A stretch of DNA of 64,000 nucleotides from Stenotrophomonas maltophilia. Lineage in GTDB: Bacteria; Pseudomonadota; Gammaproteobacteria; Xanthomonadales; Xanthomonadaceae. How positions within the stretch are numbered: the first letter of the stretch is position 1; each line of letters begins with the position of its first letter. The DNA is taken from NCBI RefSeq assembly GCF_002799155.1, contig NZ_NERD01000002.1, forward strand, positions 3,162,001 to 3,226,000. The letters run 5' to 3'. Under the pieces are notes generated by a model. It was not told the origin of the DNA and did not search any database. It was given only the letters and a program-made list of their open reading frames with translations. A program made the position numbers and the translations under genes. Below are positions 26,440 to 37,162 of the stretch, piece by piece.

Positions 26440-27852
26440 CTACCAGCCGCCACCCAACGCGCGGTACAGCTCCACCCGTGCAATCGCCGCCGTGGCCTGG
26501 CTGTTGGCCAGCGCGGCCTGGTTGTCCAGCGCGATGCGCTGGGTGCTCAGCACATCCAGCATGTCGACCACACCGGCCTGGTACTGCCGGCGCGCCGCAG
26601 CCAGTGCGGTCTCGCTCTCGTCCACGGCCACGTGCAGCTGCACGGTCCGCTGCTGCTCGGCGGCATAGCCATCGATGGCGTCATCCACTTCATGCCAGGC
26701 CTGCAGCACGGTGCGGCGGAACTGCAGCGCCGCCTGTTGCTGCTGCAGCCGGCTCAGCGCCAGGTTGGCCTTCAACCGCCCGCCCTGGAAGATCGGCACG
26801 CTGATCGACGGCCCGATGCTGAAGCGGTGCGCGTTCCAGCCATCCAGATCATCCAGCTGTCTGGCCTGGAAGCCGGCATCGCCATTCAAGGTGATGCGCG
26901 GCAGGAAACTGGCCTTGGCCACGCCGATGCCGGCCGTTGCCGCATGCAATGCCGCTTCGGCACGACGGATGTCCGGGCGACGCTCGGCCAGTTCACTCGG
27001 CACCCCCACCGCCACGGCCGGCAACGCCGGCCAGTCACGGCGCACGCCCTGCAGCTGAGCATCCAGCGCCTGCGGCGGTTGCGCCAGCAGGAACGCCAGC
27101 GCGTTGCGCAGCTGCGATTCGCGATGCCGCAGCGGCGCGATGCGCGCCTGCAACGATGCCACCTGCGCGGCCGCACTGGACACCTGCAGCATGCTGGCCA
27201 CGCCCTGTTGCTGGCGTGCCTCGGTCAGGCGCTTCATGTCGAGGGCGATGCTGAGGTTGTCCTCGGTGATCGCCAGCAGCTGCCGCGTCGCGCGCAGCTG
27301 CAGGTAATCACGCGCGGTTTCCGCCAGCAGCGCGATGCGCACCGCATGTGCATCTTCCTCGGCCATCTGTACGCGTGCGTCCGCGGCTTCCACCTGGCGA
27401 CGCACGCGACCCCACAGGTCCAGCTCCCAGCTCAGGCCGATACCGGCCTGGAACAGCCCGTAGTCGTCGCGGCCGCCGTTGCCGGACGGATCGTTCAAGC
27501 CCACTTCGCTGTTGCGTGCACGCACGCCACTGGCGCTCGCGCTGACGCTGGGCAGCCGGTCGGCGGCGCTGATGCCACGCGCGGCGCGGCTCTGCTGCAC
27601 GCGGTTGGCGGCCAGCTGCAGGTCCAGGTTGGCCGCCAGCACCTGGCTGGCCAACCGCCCCAGCAGCGGATCGTCGAAACCGGCCCACCAGTCCGCGTCC
27701 TGGTCGATGGCGCTGCCGGCGACAGCTTCTCCCTGCCAGTGGCTGGGCAGTTCTGCCTGCGGGCGTACGAAGTCCGGACCCATCGTGCAGGCAGCCAGGG
27801 CCGTACACAGGCTGGCCGCAACGACGGTGCGGAACACGGTGACGGCGCTCAT
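26440..27852 (-). CDS. Outer-membrane efflux channel, NodT/OprM family lipoprotein
   Basis: A 470-residue TolC-like channel. It has a lipoprotein signal with lipobox LAAC, then the family start TMGPDFVRPQ. Two OEP repeats follow with the long helical segments (LDLQLAANRVQQSRAARG in the first, SELAERRPDIRRAEAALHAA in the second), ending RVELYRALGGGW. It overlaps the membrane-fusion gene by four bases (ATGA) and is the last gene of the MFS-HlyD-OMF operon, so it supplies the outer-membrane exit of a tripartite pump. Confidence 0.92.
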   Translation of the reverse strand: MSAVTVFRTVVAASLCTALAACTMGPDFVRPQAELPSHWQGEAVAGSAIDQDADWWAGFDDPLLGRLASQVLAANLDLQLAANRVQQSRAARGISAADRLPSVSASASGVRARNSEVGLNDPSGNGGRDDYGLFQAGIGLSWELDLWGRVRRQVEAADARVQMAEEDAHAVRIALLAETARDYLQLRATRQLLAITEDNLSIALDMKRLTEARQQQGVASMLQVSSAAAQVASLQARIAPLRHRESQLRNALAFLLAQPPQALDAQLQGVRRDWPALPAVAVGVPSELAERRPDIRRAEAALHAATAGIGVAKASFLPRITLNGDAGFQARQLDDLDGWNAHRFSIGPSISVPIFQGGRLKANLALSRLQQQQAALQFRRTVLQAWHEVDDAIDGYAAEQQRTVQLHVAVDESETALAAARRQYQAGVVDMLDVLSTQRIALDNQAALANSQATAAIARVELYRALGGGW

Positions 27853-28931
27853 GCACCCTCCCCGCTCTTGTGCCCCGGACGGTGCTGCACGCTCTGCGCG
27901 CGCGCGCGGCTGCCCAGGTCAACGCGGGCTTCCACCGACATGCCGGCACGCAGCTGGTCCAGCAGTGGCTGGCCCGGTTCCAGCACGATCTTCACCGGAA
28001 TGCGCTGCACCACCTTGGTGAAGTTGCCGGTGGCGTTTTCCGGTGCGACGGCGGCGAAGGTGACGCCGGTGGCCGGTGCGATGCTGTCGATGTGCCCGCG
28101 CAGCGGCTTGCCCGGGAACACGTCCACCTTCAGCTCGACCTGCTGGCCGGCCTGCATGCGGGTCATCTGCGTTTCCTGGAAGTTGGCGACCACAAAGGCG
28201 CGCTTCAGCGGCACCACCGCAGCCACCGGCGTCCCCGGGGTCAGGTAGGCACCCACGCGCACTGCGCGACGACCAACCATGCCATCGATCGGTGCACGCA
28301 GCACGGTGTGCGACAGATCCAGTTCGGCGCGTGCCTGCGCCGCCTCGGCACGCTGTACCGCCGCCTGCGCGGCCTGCACGCCAGCGCTGAGGATGCCGGT
28401 GCGCTGGCGCGCGGTCGACAGCGCAGCCTGGCCCTGCTGCAGGTGGGCACTGGCCACGGCCTGCTTCGATTGCGCCTGCTGCGCGTTCTGTACGGTACCG
28501 GCGCCGTCGCGGGCCAGTTCGCGGTAACGCTGCTGGTCGGCGCTGGCCAGGGTCAGTTCGGAACGGCTGACATCGACGCTGGCCCTGGCCTGTTCGATCA
28601 GCGAGTCCTGCTGGGCCAGTGCGGCCTGTGCGTTGGCCAGCTGTGCACGGGCGTTGGCGAGGTCGGCACGGGCTGCCTGCAAGGCCACCTGGTAGTCGCG
28701 ATCGTCGATGCGGGCGAGCACGTCGCCGGCCTTCACCGGCTGGTTGTCCTCTACGTCCACGGCACTGACGAAGCCCGGAATCTTCGGCGCCACCAGCGTG
28801 TAGTCGGCCACGACATAGGCATTGTTTGTGGTCTGGTGGCCGCCGTCGCGCAGCAGCAGCCAGGCGCCGATGGCCAGCGCCAGAACGCCCAGGCCCAGGC
28901 CGGTATTGAGAGTGGTTCGATTGATCGTCAT
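27849..28931 (-). CDS. HlyD/EmrA-family membrane-fusion protein
   Basis: A 360-residue periplasmic adaptor with one N-terminal membrane helix (LGLGVLALAIGAWLLL). The split biotinyl-lipoyl domain reads VSAVDVEDNQPVKAGDVLAR on one side of a long coiled coil (about 90-200, rich in Ala/Gln) and LRAPIDGMVGRRAVRVGAYL on the other. It links the MFS pump in the inner membrane to the OMF channel, as EmrA does. It lies 21 bases after the MFS gene. Confidence 0.92.
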   Translation of the reverse strand: MTINRTTLNTGLGLGVLALAIGAWLLLRDGGHQTTNNAYVVADYTLVAPKIPGFVSAVDVEDNQPVKAGDVLARIDDRDYQVALQAARADLANARAQLANAQAALAQQDSLIEQARASVDVSRSELTLASADQQRYRELARDGAGTVQNAQQAQSKQAVASAHLQQGQAALSTARQRTGILSAGVQAAQAAVQRAEAAQARAELDLSHTVLRAPIDGMVGRRAVRVGAYLTPGTPVAAVVPLKRAFVVANFQETQMTRMQAGQQVELKVDVFPGKPLRGHIDSIAPATGVTFAAVAPENATGNFTKVVQRIPVKIVLEPGQPLLDQLRAGMSVEARVDLGSRARAQSVQHRPGHKSGEGA

Positions 28932-28952
28932 GAGGGGGTTCCTGCGAAAGGT

Positions 28953-30482
28953 TCAGGCCACGGCACGTGGCGGATGGATGCGGGTGGGCATCCAGGCAAT
29001 GAGGGGAATGAAGGCCAGTGCCACCAGCGCGACCACCCAGTACAGGTCGGCCGAGGTCAGCGCCTGTACCTGTGCATGCAGGCGCGCGCCCAGCTGCGGG
29101 CCCTCGGCCAGCCACGGTTGCTCGCCAAGGCGGTCGACCAGCACGGTGGAATGGAAATGACGGCGGCCCTGCGCGACGGCATCCAGCACGCCACTGGCGA
29201 GCACTGCAGCGAAGCCCTTGACCGTGTTGAACCACGCCGAGGCAAACGGGCCGTCCTGCGGCGCCAGGCCGCCGGTGGCCAGCATCAGCAACGGCAGCAC
29301 CGCCATCGGCTGGGCGAACACCTGCAGCAGCTGCACCCACAGGAAGTTGTCGCGGATCCAGGTCACATCCAGGTGCGAGCCCAGCCAGCAGGCCAGGGCC
29401 AGCATCGCCAGGCCCGTGGCCTGCACCCAGCGGCAGTCCACCGCGCGGATGTTCAGCAGCGCCGCCACCAGCGGCAGCGCGATCACCTGTGGCAACGCCA
29501 CCCACAGCAGCATCGGTGCGGTCTGCAGCGGTCGGTAGCCCTGCACGCTGGCCAGGAAACCGGACGGGATCGAGATCACTGCCAGCAGCACGAACAACAC
29601 GCCGCCCAACGTCACCAGCGAGTAGCTGAGGTTGCGGTTGGCCAGCAACTGCAGCTTGAAGAATGGCAGCGGGTGGAACCATTCATTGATCATGAACAGC
29701 ACCATCAGGCCGGCACCGCCACCAATCATCAGCGTGATCATCGGCGAGTCGAACCAGTTCAGGCGCGGGCCCTGCACCAGGCCCAGCACCAGCAGCACCA
29801 GCGCCGGCAGGCCCAGCAGCAAGCCGGCCGTATCGAACTGGGCGAAGCGTTCCAGCCGCAGCGGGTCCTGCGGCAGGCCCCAGCTGACCATCGCCATGGC
29901 CGCCAGGCAGTACGGCACGATCTGCCAGAACGCCCAATGCCAGCCCACCTGCTCGACCCAGAACGCGGCCAGCGGCGTGCCCATGCTCGGGCCGAACGTC
30001 GCCGTCAGCGCGTAGCCGGCCAGGCCGTACAGCTTGATGCCCGGCGGCAGGAAGCGCAGCGCCACGCTCATCAGCAGCGGCGGTAGCGCGCCACCGCACA
30101 GGCCCTGCAGCGCGCGCAGCAGCAGGAACACCTGCAGGTTCGGGGCAAGCGGGCACAGCACGCCCAGCACCATGAAGCCACTTATCATCGCCAGCGCGAA
30201 ACGGCGCAGCGAGAAAGTGGCGGCACACCACGGTGCGAAGGCCATCGCGCTGACCGACATGGCGCTATAGAGGGCGACGATCCAGCTGCCGTCATCGACG
30301 CTGAAACCCATCGCACCGCGGATGTCGGCCAGGGCGACCTTGGTGATGTTCTCGTTGAAGCCCGACACCAGCACCGCCAGCAGCACGCCGCACAGGCCGA
30401 CCAGGACGCGGCGGTCGAGCCCGGGGGCGGCGGCAGGACGGGGCGCTGCAGCGGCCGGGACAGCGGCGGCCGGCGTACTCAT
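28953..30482 (-). CDS. DHA2-family MFS drug exporter, EmrB-like
   Basis: A 509-residue membrane protein with about 14 hydrophobic helices after a Pro/Ala-rich N-terminus (first ~25 residues). Helix 1 has GVLLAVLVSGFNENITKVAL, and the motif-C-like region is in ALTATFGPSMGTPLAAF. It is the first gene of a leftward operon with HlyD and OMF genes, so the pump is tripartite and proton-driven. I start at ATG 30480-30482; upstream in-frame codons are not convincing. A LysR gene lies further upstream in the same direction, 152 bases away, and may regulate it. Drug spectrum cannot be read from sequence. Confidence 0.9.
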   Translation of the reverse strand: MSTPAAAVPAAAAPRPAAAPGLDRRVLVGLCGVLLAVLVSGFNENITKVALADIRGAMGFSVDDGSWIVALYSAMSVSAMAFAPWCAATFSLRRFALAMISGFMVLGVLCPLAPNLQVFLLLRALQGLCGGALPPLLMSVALRFLPPGIKLYGLAGYALTATFGPSMGTPLAAFWVEQVGWHWAFWQIVPYCLAAMAMVSWGLPQDPLRLERFAQFDTAGLLLGLPALVLLVLGLVQGPRLNWFDSPMITLMIGGGAGLMVLFMINEWFHPLPFFKLQLLANRNLSYSLVTLGGVLFVLLAVISIPSGFLASVQGYRPLQTAPMLLWVALPQVIALPLVAALLNIRAVDCRWVQATGLAMLALACWLGSHLDVTWIRDNFLWVQLLQVFAQPMAVLPLLMLATGGLAPQDGPFASAWFNTVKGFAAVLASGVLDAVAQGRRHFHSTVLVDRLGEQPWLAEGPQLGARLHAQVQALTSADLYWVVALVALAFIPLIAWMPTRIHPPRAVA

Positions 30483-30634
30483 CGCCGGGCACCAATCCGT
30501 GCAGGGCACGGCATGTTGGGGGTCATTGGAATGCGCTCAGTGAAACTCCGGGGAGCGCAGTCTAGGGAGCCGGTAACGTGCAAAAAATGGCGTCACCGGC
30601 ATCGCAGGCGTGCGTCGGGCGCACGCCCGTAACC

Positions 30635-31552
30635 TCAGCGACGGATGTCCTCGACGCTTTCGCACATGGTCTTGATCGAGCGGCGCAGCCACTGGTGGGC
30701 AGCGTCGTTGTCCAGGCGCGGGTGCCAGGCCTGCACGATGGCCGCCGTGCGCACCGGAATCGGCAGCGGGAACAGGCGCAACGGCAGGCGCATGCTGATG
30801 ATGCGCTCCAGCATCACGCTCGGCATCTGCGGCAGGATCAGGTCCGATTCGGCCGCCGCGAAAATCGCACCGTGGAAGGTCGGGCTGATCAGTGCCACCC
30901 GTCGCTGCAGGCCGAGCGCGGCCAGGTCGTCATCGATCGGTCCGCGTGGCAGGCCACGGCGCGACACCGCGATGTGATCGCAGGCGGCAAAGCGTTCGGC
31001 ACTGATCTCGCCATCGAACAACGGATGGTCCTCGCGGGCAGCACCCATGAACGAGGTACTGAACAGGTTCTGCACCTTGGTGTCGGGCGCGTGCTTGCCG
31101 GCGGTGCTGATGTACAGATCGATCCGGCCCTGCGCCATCGCATCATCATCGGTATCGCCTTCAGGCACGAAGCGCAGTACCGCGCGCGGCGCCTGCTGCC
31201 GGAATATCTCGCGCAGGCGACCGCCAAAGCCACCGATGAAGACATCGTTGGCACGCACGTTGAAGGTGCGCTCAAGGGTACCCACGTCGATCTCGCGGCC
31301 CGCATGGAAAACACGGTGGGCCTGTTCGATGACGTCGCGGACCTGCTCGCGCAGCTGCAGGGCGCGCGGCGTGGGCGCCAACCCGCGACCGGCTCGCACC
31401 AGCACCGGGTCACCCAGGGCGGTACGGATCCGGCCGAGGGTACGGCTCATCGCCGGGGCGCTCAGGTTCATCCGCCGCGCGGCGGCGGCCACGCTGCATT
31501 CGTCGATCAGCACGTCCAGTGCCAGCAACAGGTTCAGGTCCGGCAGGGGCAT
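30635..31552 (-). CDS. LysR-type transcriptional regulator
   Basis: A 305-residue regulator. The N-terminal winged HTH is clear (DLNLLLALDVLIDECSVAAA, then SAPAMSRTLGRIRTAL). The ligand-binding domain follows (from about 90), with RADVFIGG-like and DLYISTAGK segments. The start MPLPDLNLLL is set by the HTH; the frame stays open upstream without family similarity. It precedes the efflux operon on the same strand and is divergent from the universal stress protein gene. Either could be its target; the effector is unknown. Confidence 0.88.
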   Translation of the reverse strand: MPLPDLNLLLALDVLIDECSVAAAARRMNLSAPAMSRTLGRIRTALGDPVLVRAGRGLAPTPRALQLREQVRDVIEQAHRVFHAGREIDVGTLERTFNVRANDVFIGGFGGRLREIFRQQAPRAVLRFVPEGDTDDDAMAQGRIDLYISTAGKHAPDTKVQNLFSTSFMGAAREDHPLFDGEISAERFAACDHIAVSRRGLPRGPIDDDLAALGLQRRVALISPTFHGAIFAAAESDLILPQMPSVMLERIISMRLPLRLFPLPIPVRTAAIVQAWHPRLDNDAAHQWLRRSIKTMCESVEDIRR

Positions 31553-31602
31553 GACAGTCTCCCGTAAATCAGATGACTCTACGACACGTGTAACCTCAGT
31601 GG

Positions 31603-31619
31603 ATTGCGTTATACGCATT
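31603..31619. promoter_or_regulatory. Dyad in the LysR / universal-stress gap (possible operator)
   Basis: ATTGCGTTATACGCATT has perfect 5-bp arms (TGCGT/ACGCA) around TAT, in the 141-base gap between the LysR gene and the usp gene. A LysR-type site (T-N11-A) is possible. There is no proof of binding. Confidence 0.4.
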
Positions 31620-31693
31620 CATTGACTGCCGCGCACGGCATGGGTGCGCGCGGAGACATCGGCGACCATCCCCGGCCTGCCAAGGAGACATCC

Positions 31694-32140
31694 ATGTTCA
31701 ACACCCTGCTGGTCGCCCTGGACGGCGGCCCCCAGCACGCACGCGTGCTGGACCTGGCCGCGGCCATCGCCGGCCCGCGCAGCCGCCTGCACCTGCTGTG
31801 CGTGCTCGACCCCGAATTCGCGCTGGCCGCCGATGCCAGTGAAGCCGACCGCATCGAGTACCCGGAAGCCGCGCGCCAGCGCTCGCGGGCCGAGGCGGTG
31901 CTGGCCGAAGCCCTGGCCGAGCTGCGCGAGCGCGGCGTCGACGCCATCGCGCAGATTCCCTCCGGCGATCCGGGCGAAGTGATCAGCGAGCAGGCCCGGC
32001 GCCTGAAGTGCGACCTGATCGTGATCGGCCACCGCCATCTGTCCCGCCTGGAACGCCTGTTCGAACCCTCGATCGGGCAATGGACCATCGACCACGCGCC
32101 CTGTCCCGTGCTGGTGGAAACCCGCGACCCACAGCCCTAG
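31694..32140 (+). CDS. Universal stress protein (UspA family)
   Basis: A 148-residue single-domain Usp. The start LLVALDGGPQHARVLDLAAA and the C-terminal nucleotide region CDLIVIGHRH, ending APCPVLVE, match the family. The usual ATP-binding G-x2-G-x9-G(S/T) is only partly kept (GHRHLSRLERLF), so nucleotide binding is uncertain. AAGGAG at 31682-31687 sets the start; the frame is open upstream but lacks similarity. The next gene begins 5 bases after its stop. Confidence 0.88.
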   Translation: MFNTLLVALDGGPQHARVLDLAAAIAGPRSRLHLLCVLDPEFALAADASEADRIEYPEAARQRSRAEAVLAEALAELRERGVDAIAQIPSGDPGEVISEQARRLKCDLIVIGHRHLSRLERLFEPSIGQWTIDHAPCPVLVETRDPQP

Positions 32141-32145
32141 CAACC

Positions 32146-32616
32146 ATGGCTTCCCGTTCCCCGTTGTTTCCCACCCGGGTCAGCTACCGTGCCTTCGGCC
32201 GCCAGTTCGGCCGTGGCGAGCAGGCGCTACTGGTGGCGATACGCCAGCTGGGTGACCCTATGCTGCAGCCCGAAGGGCTGGCCGGCTTGAGCCACCTTGG
32301 TCTGGACCGCGAGGGCCGCGATGCGTTCGTCGCCCTGCTGCCATTGCTGGCCGCGCCCGCCGCCCCGATCGACCTGCTACCCGCCGGCTCTCCCTTCATT
32401 GCCGCCAGCGAACTGGACCTGCTGGTCTGTCTGCTGCGCATTGCCCAGTGGCAGCATGCACGCCCCCGCGAGGACGACGCGCTGGCAACGTTGCGCCAGC
32501 AGTTGGCGCGCTGCGCACGTGCTGTCCACGCGGCGAACCTGACGTTGCGACAGCGCTCGCTGTCACCGGTCGGGCTGAGATTGCTGGACCCGGCCGGCTG
32601 GCTGCGTCAGCGCTGA
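32146..32616 (+). CDS. Hypothetical protein downstream of usp
   Basis: A 156-residue protein I do not recognise. It starts at an ATG five bases after the usp stop, so it is translated from the same message. It is Leu/Ala/Arg-rich and predicted helical (SELDLLVCLLRIAQWQHARP, then ATLRQQLARCARAVHAANLT), with no signal peptide or membrane helix. Base composition matches its neighbours. Function unknown. Confidence 0.65.
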   Translation: MASRSPLFPTRVSYRAFGRQFGRGEQALLVAIRQLGDPMLQPEGLAGLSHLGLDREGRDAFVALLPLLAAPAAPIDLLPAGSPFIAASELDLLVCLLRIAQWQHARPREDDALATLRQQLARCARAVHAANLTLRQRSLSPVGLRLLDPAGWLRQR

Positions 32617-32645
32617 ACCCACGCGCGGACGCGGCCGCATGGCAT

Positions 32646-34091
32646 TCAGCAGTCGATCGTTCCGTGTGCGCTGCCTTCGTCGTCAAGCACCTGCGCATGC
32701 AGTACCACCCGGTTGCGGCCGGCGCGCTTGGCGGCGTAAAGGCCGGCGTCGGCATCGGCCAGCAGCTGGTCCGCACTGGCCAGCGCGGGCGGGTGCAGGT
32801 AGCCCACGCCAACGCTGATGCTCACCCGCCCCTCCGGCAGCGGCAGCACTTCCACTGCCTCGCGCAGGCGTTCGGCCAGTGCCAGCACGCCCGACAGCGG
32901 GCTTGCCGGCACGATCACCGCGAATTCTTCGCCGCCGTAACGCGCAACACTGTCGCCGCCGCGACCGGCAATGACCTTCAGCACCGCAGCCACCGCCTGC
33001 AGGCAGCGGTCCCCGGCCGGGTGCCCGTGCTGGTCGTTGAATGCCTTGAAGTGATCGATGTCGACCAGCAGCAGGGCCAGCTCGCTGCCGCTGCGGCGCG
33101 CCCGGTTCCACTCCGCCTGCAGCAGTGCGTCGAACTGGCGACGATTGGCCACGCCGGTCAGGCCATCCTGGCGCGCCAGCTGATCCAGCGACGCCTGCCG
33201 TTCCATCAGGTCCATCTGCAGCAGGATGCTGCGCAGGCCGAAGCCCAGCGTCGCCACCACGAAACCGGTGACCGCCAGAGGCCGTGCGTGGTCGACCACC
33301 AGGGTGCCCACCACCAGCAGCAGCAACGGCAGGATCATCGGCCCGGCCGCCTGCACTGTGCGCGCCAGCCGTGGATGCGGCATGGAGGCCGGCAGCGGCG
33401 TATGGCTCAGTGCCAGCAGCGCCAGCAGCAGGAACGGCAGATCGATCAGCAGATCGTTGTAGGCACCGAAGGAATCCTCCGAGGTGAAGTGGTTGATGTA
33501 GTAGGCCACCACCAGGTAAGCCAGCGCGTAGAGCGCCAACGCGCGGAAGAAACTGCGCCGCTCGGGCACGTCAACGGCCAGCCATCGCACCACCGCGAAC
33601 CCGGCGATGCACAGGTTCTGGATGTCGAACAAGCGTTGCATGCTGGCCATCGCCGAATCATCGACGTCGATACGGGCGGCGAACGATTGCGCATGCACGA
33701 AGAACAGCACGCCCAGCAGCGCCGCCATCGCGGCATCGATCAGGCTGATGCTCATCCGCTCGCGGCGCGCGCGGGCCAGGATGAACACCAGCGGGACGCC
33801 GTACAGCACGTACAGGAACAGGCTGGCCTGCGGCGTCGCATCCGCGCGCCCTGCCCCCAGCGCGTCGATCATGTTCATGACCATGCCGCCCGCCCACAGC
33901 AGCAGCGCCAGTGCGGTGGCACGCCAGCCCAGCGCGGCACGGTCACGACGCGCCCGCCACAGGCAGGCGGCCGCAGCCAGCAGCGGCGCCCCGGCCAGGA
34001 ACACGAAGGAACCCGCGCCGGTCACCCCAGGCCACACGGTGACGACCAGGCCATGGCACACCACGTACAGCAGCGCCAGCACTACCGGCAT
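32646..34091 (-). CDS. Membrane-bound GGDEF diguanylate cyclase
   Basis: A 481-residue inner-membrane protein. About nine hydrophobic helices fill residues 1-300 (a MASE-like sensor). A GGDEF domain follows (about 320-475), with LTGVANRRQFDALL at its start and the active-site signature YGGEEFAV (GGEEF variant). A product-inhibition RxxD site is not evident to me. It makes c-di-GMP from two GTP. I chose the ATG at 34089-34091 because GGGGGAAG precedes it; a longer frame to 34148 has no ribosome-binding site. Confidence 0.9.
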   Translation of the reverse strand: MPVVLALLYVVCHGLVVTVWPGVTGAGSFVFLAGAPLLAAAACLWRARRDRAALGWRATALALLLWAGGMVMNMIDALGAGRADATPQASLFLYVLYGVPLVFILARARRERMSISLIDAAMAALLGVLFFVHAQSFAARIDVDDSAMASMQRLFDIQNLCIAGFAVVRWLAVDVPERRSFFRALALYALAYLVVAYYINHFTSEDSFGAYNDLLIDLPFLLLALLALSHTPLPASMPHPRLARTVQAAGPMILPLLLLVVGTLVVDHARPLAVTGFVVATLGFGLRSILLQMDLMERQASLDQLARQDGLTGVANRRQFDALLQAEWNRARRSGSELALLLVDIDHFKAFNDQHGHPAGDRCLQAVAAVLKVIAGRGGDSVARYGGEEFAVIVPASPLSGVLALAERLREAVEVLPLPEGRVSISVGVGYLHPPALASADQLLADADAGLYAAKRAGRNRVVLHAQVLDDEGSAHGTIDC

Positions 34092-34197
34092 GCTTCCCCC
34101 GATCCGCAAGGCCGTATGCGCGCACGATAGCGCGGCAGCGCGCCACAAGGGCGTGATCCACCGCAGAAAACCCGATTGGACACACCGGCGCCGGAGG

Positions 34198-34218
34198 GTG
34201 CCGGCCGGTGGCCGGCAC
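34198..34218. repeat. REP-like palindrome GTGCCGGCC-GGT-GGCCGGCAC
   Basis: A perfect 9-bp stem with a 3-base loop, downstream of the frmRAB operon. The same core recurs at 26366-26424, 40575-40595 (imperfect), 60939-60965 and 62502-62526 (imperfect). It probably stabilises or ends the operon transcript. Confidence 0.75.
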
Positions 34219-34231
34219 TACCGGACTGCGT

Positions 34232-35062
34232 TCAGCCCTGCAGGGCCTGGGCGTGGTGGGCGATATGCTCGCCGATGAAGCTGCCAATGAAGTAGTAGCT
34301 GTGGTCGTAACCCGGCTGCAGGCGCAGGGTCAGCGGATGGCCTGCGGCATTGCAGGCTTCCCGCAGGCGCTGCGGCTGCAGCTGGCTCTGCAGGAACTCA
34401 TCCGCCTCGCCCTGGTCGACCAGCAGCGGCAGGCGCTCGCCGGCCACGGCGATCAGCTCGCAGGCATCCCACTGCGCCCAGTCGGCCGGGTTGTCCCCCA
34501 GGTAGGCATGGAACGCCTTCTGCCCCCACGGCACATGGCTGGGCGCGACGATCGGCGAGAACGCCGACACGCTGCGGTAGCGCCCCGGGTTGCGCAGGGC
34601 GATCACCAGCGCGCCATGGCCGCCCATCGAATGGCCACTGATCGCGCGCCCATCGGTCACCGCGAAGTTCGCCTCGATCAGCGCCGGCAACTCCTGCGCC
34701 ACGTAGTCGTGCATGCGGTAGTGCTTCGCCCACGGAGCGCGGGTGGCATTGAGGTAGAAGCCTGCCCCCTTGCCCAGGTCGTAGCCTTCGGCATCGGCCA
34801 CGTCATCGCCCCGCGGGCTGGTGTCCGGCGCGACGATGATCACCCCGTGCTCGGCTGCGTAACGCTGCGCGCCGGACTTGGTGATGAAATTCTGCTCGGT
34901 GCAGGTCAGGCCGCTCAGCCAGTACAGCACCGGCAGTTTCTGTGTTTCCGCCTGCGGCGGCAGGTACACGGCGAACTGCATGTCGCAGCCCAGCGTGGCC
35001 GAATGATGGCGGTAGACGTCCTGCCAGCCGCCGAAACAGGCGCGATGTTCAATGCGTTCCAT
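34232..35062 (-). CDS. fghA: S-formylglutathione hydrolase
   Basis: A 276-residue alpha/beta hydrolase (esterase D family) that cleaves S-formylglutathione to formate and glutathione. The family start is [20 protein letters not shown]. The catalytic triad is Ser145 in GHSMGG, Asp221 in QGEADEFL and His254 in GYDHSYYF. It is the last gene of frmR-frmA-fghA, 50 bases after the dehydrogenase, so it handles the product of that enzyme. ATG at 35060-35062 follows AGGAGGAA. A REP palindrome follows the stop. Confidence 0.95.
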   Translation of the reverse strand: MERIEHRACFGGWQDVYRHHSATLGCDMQFAVYLPPQAETQKLPVLYWLSGLTCTEQNFITKSGAQRYAAEHGVIIVAPDTSPRGDDVADAEGYDLGKGAGFYLNATRAPWAKHYRMHDYVAQELPALIEANFAVTDGRAISGHSMGGHGALVIALRNPGRYRSVSAFSPIVAPSHVPWGQKAFHAYLGDNPADWAQWDACELIAVAGERLPLLVDQGEADEFLQSQLQPQRLREACNAAGHPLTLRLQPGYDHSYYFIGSFIGEHIAHHAQALQG

Positions 35063-35112
35063 GGGTTCCTCCGGAAGAGTGGCAGGCACGGCGGCCTGCC
35101 ACCCGGCGTTGC

Positions 35113-36557
<1,445 letters not shown>

Positions 36558-36576
36558 GGCGAGGCCACCTCGGAAC

Positions 36577-36595
36577 TATACTGGGGGATAGTATA
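36577..36595. promoter_or_regulatory. FrmR operator
   Basis: TATACT-GGGGGAT-AGTATA is a palindrome with a G-tract centre. It is the form of operator used by CsoR/FrmR repressors (AT-rich arms around a G/C run), about 20 bases upstream of the frmR ATG and overlapping its likely promoter. Confidence 0.85.
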
Positions 36596-36732
36596 CATAG
36601 AAGCCTATGACTTGACGCAAATGGCTTTCTGAAACAGCCTTGAATCCAACCGAATCAATTACTTGCGACGATCCAGCGGCCGCCAACACTGTGTCAGGCA
36701 AGCTCTGGGTCGGCAACAGCTGGAATCAAACA

Positions 36733-37152
36733 ATGGGTATTGGCATCCAACTCGGGCGCATCACCGATGAAATCGGCAGCAGCGATTTTCTGTATGCGTT
36801 CTTCTCGACAATCACCGGCAATCTGGAACCGGATGGATGGGGAAGCCGCTTCCCGATCATCATGAAGCAGCTCTATGCCGGCTGCGTGCAGAAATCAGAT
36901 GCGGCCACCGCGCTGTCCGAGATGTACGTCATCCGCACTGAGCTGGCCGAAATGCAACCGACCCATGCCATCTGGTCGTTCGATGATCGAGCGCAGCGTC
37001 CGCCGTGGGGGGACGATATCGCTCCCGATATCGACAGCTTGGCGACCTATTTCGTCACTGCACATGGGCGTGATCTGATTGCGCTTCTGATTGATGTGCT
37101 TGAAGCACTCCAGGATGGCGAAGACACGTCCGCCCGGATCGTCAGCTACTGA
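36733..37152 (+). CDS. Imm70-like immunity protein (orphan)
   Basis: A 139-residue acidic protein. The run GIGIQLGRITDEIGSSDFLY, then FFSTITGNLEP, GSRFPIIMKQLY, PPWGDDIAPDI and YFVTAHGRDLI matches my memory of the Imm70 family of polymorphic-toxin immunity proteins. No toxin gene is adjacent. The region upstream is more AT-rich than its neighbours (for example around 36600-36680), which suggests recent acquisition. The frame extends upstream to a TTG at 36640 (31 more residues); I prefer the ATG at 36733, where family similarity begins, but the ribosome-binding site is poor for both. Confidence 0.68.
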   Translation: MGIGIQLGRITDEIGSSDFLYAFFSTITGNLEPDGWGSRFPIIMKQLYAGCVQKSDAATALSEMYVIRTELAEMQPTHAIWSFDDRAQRPPWGDDIAPDIDSLATYFVTAHGRDLIALLIDVLEALQDGEDTSARIVSY

Positions 37153-37162
37153 CGCCCTGGGC

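Noticed and set aside
36640..36732. N-terminal extension of the Imm70-like protein from a TTG
   Set aside because: The extra 31 residues show no family similarity and there is no ribosome-binding site; left as an alternative.
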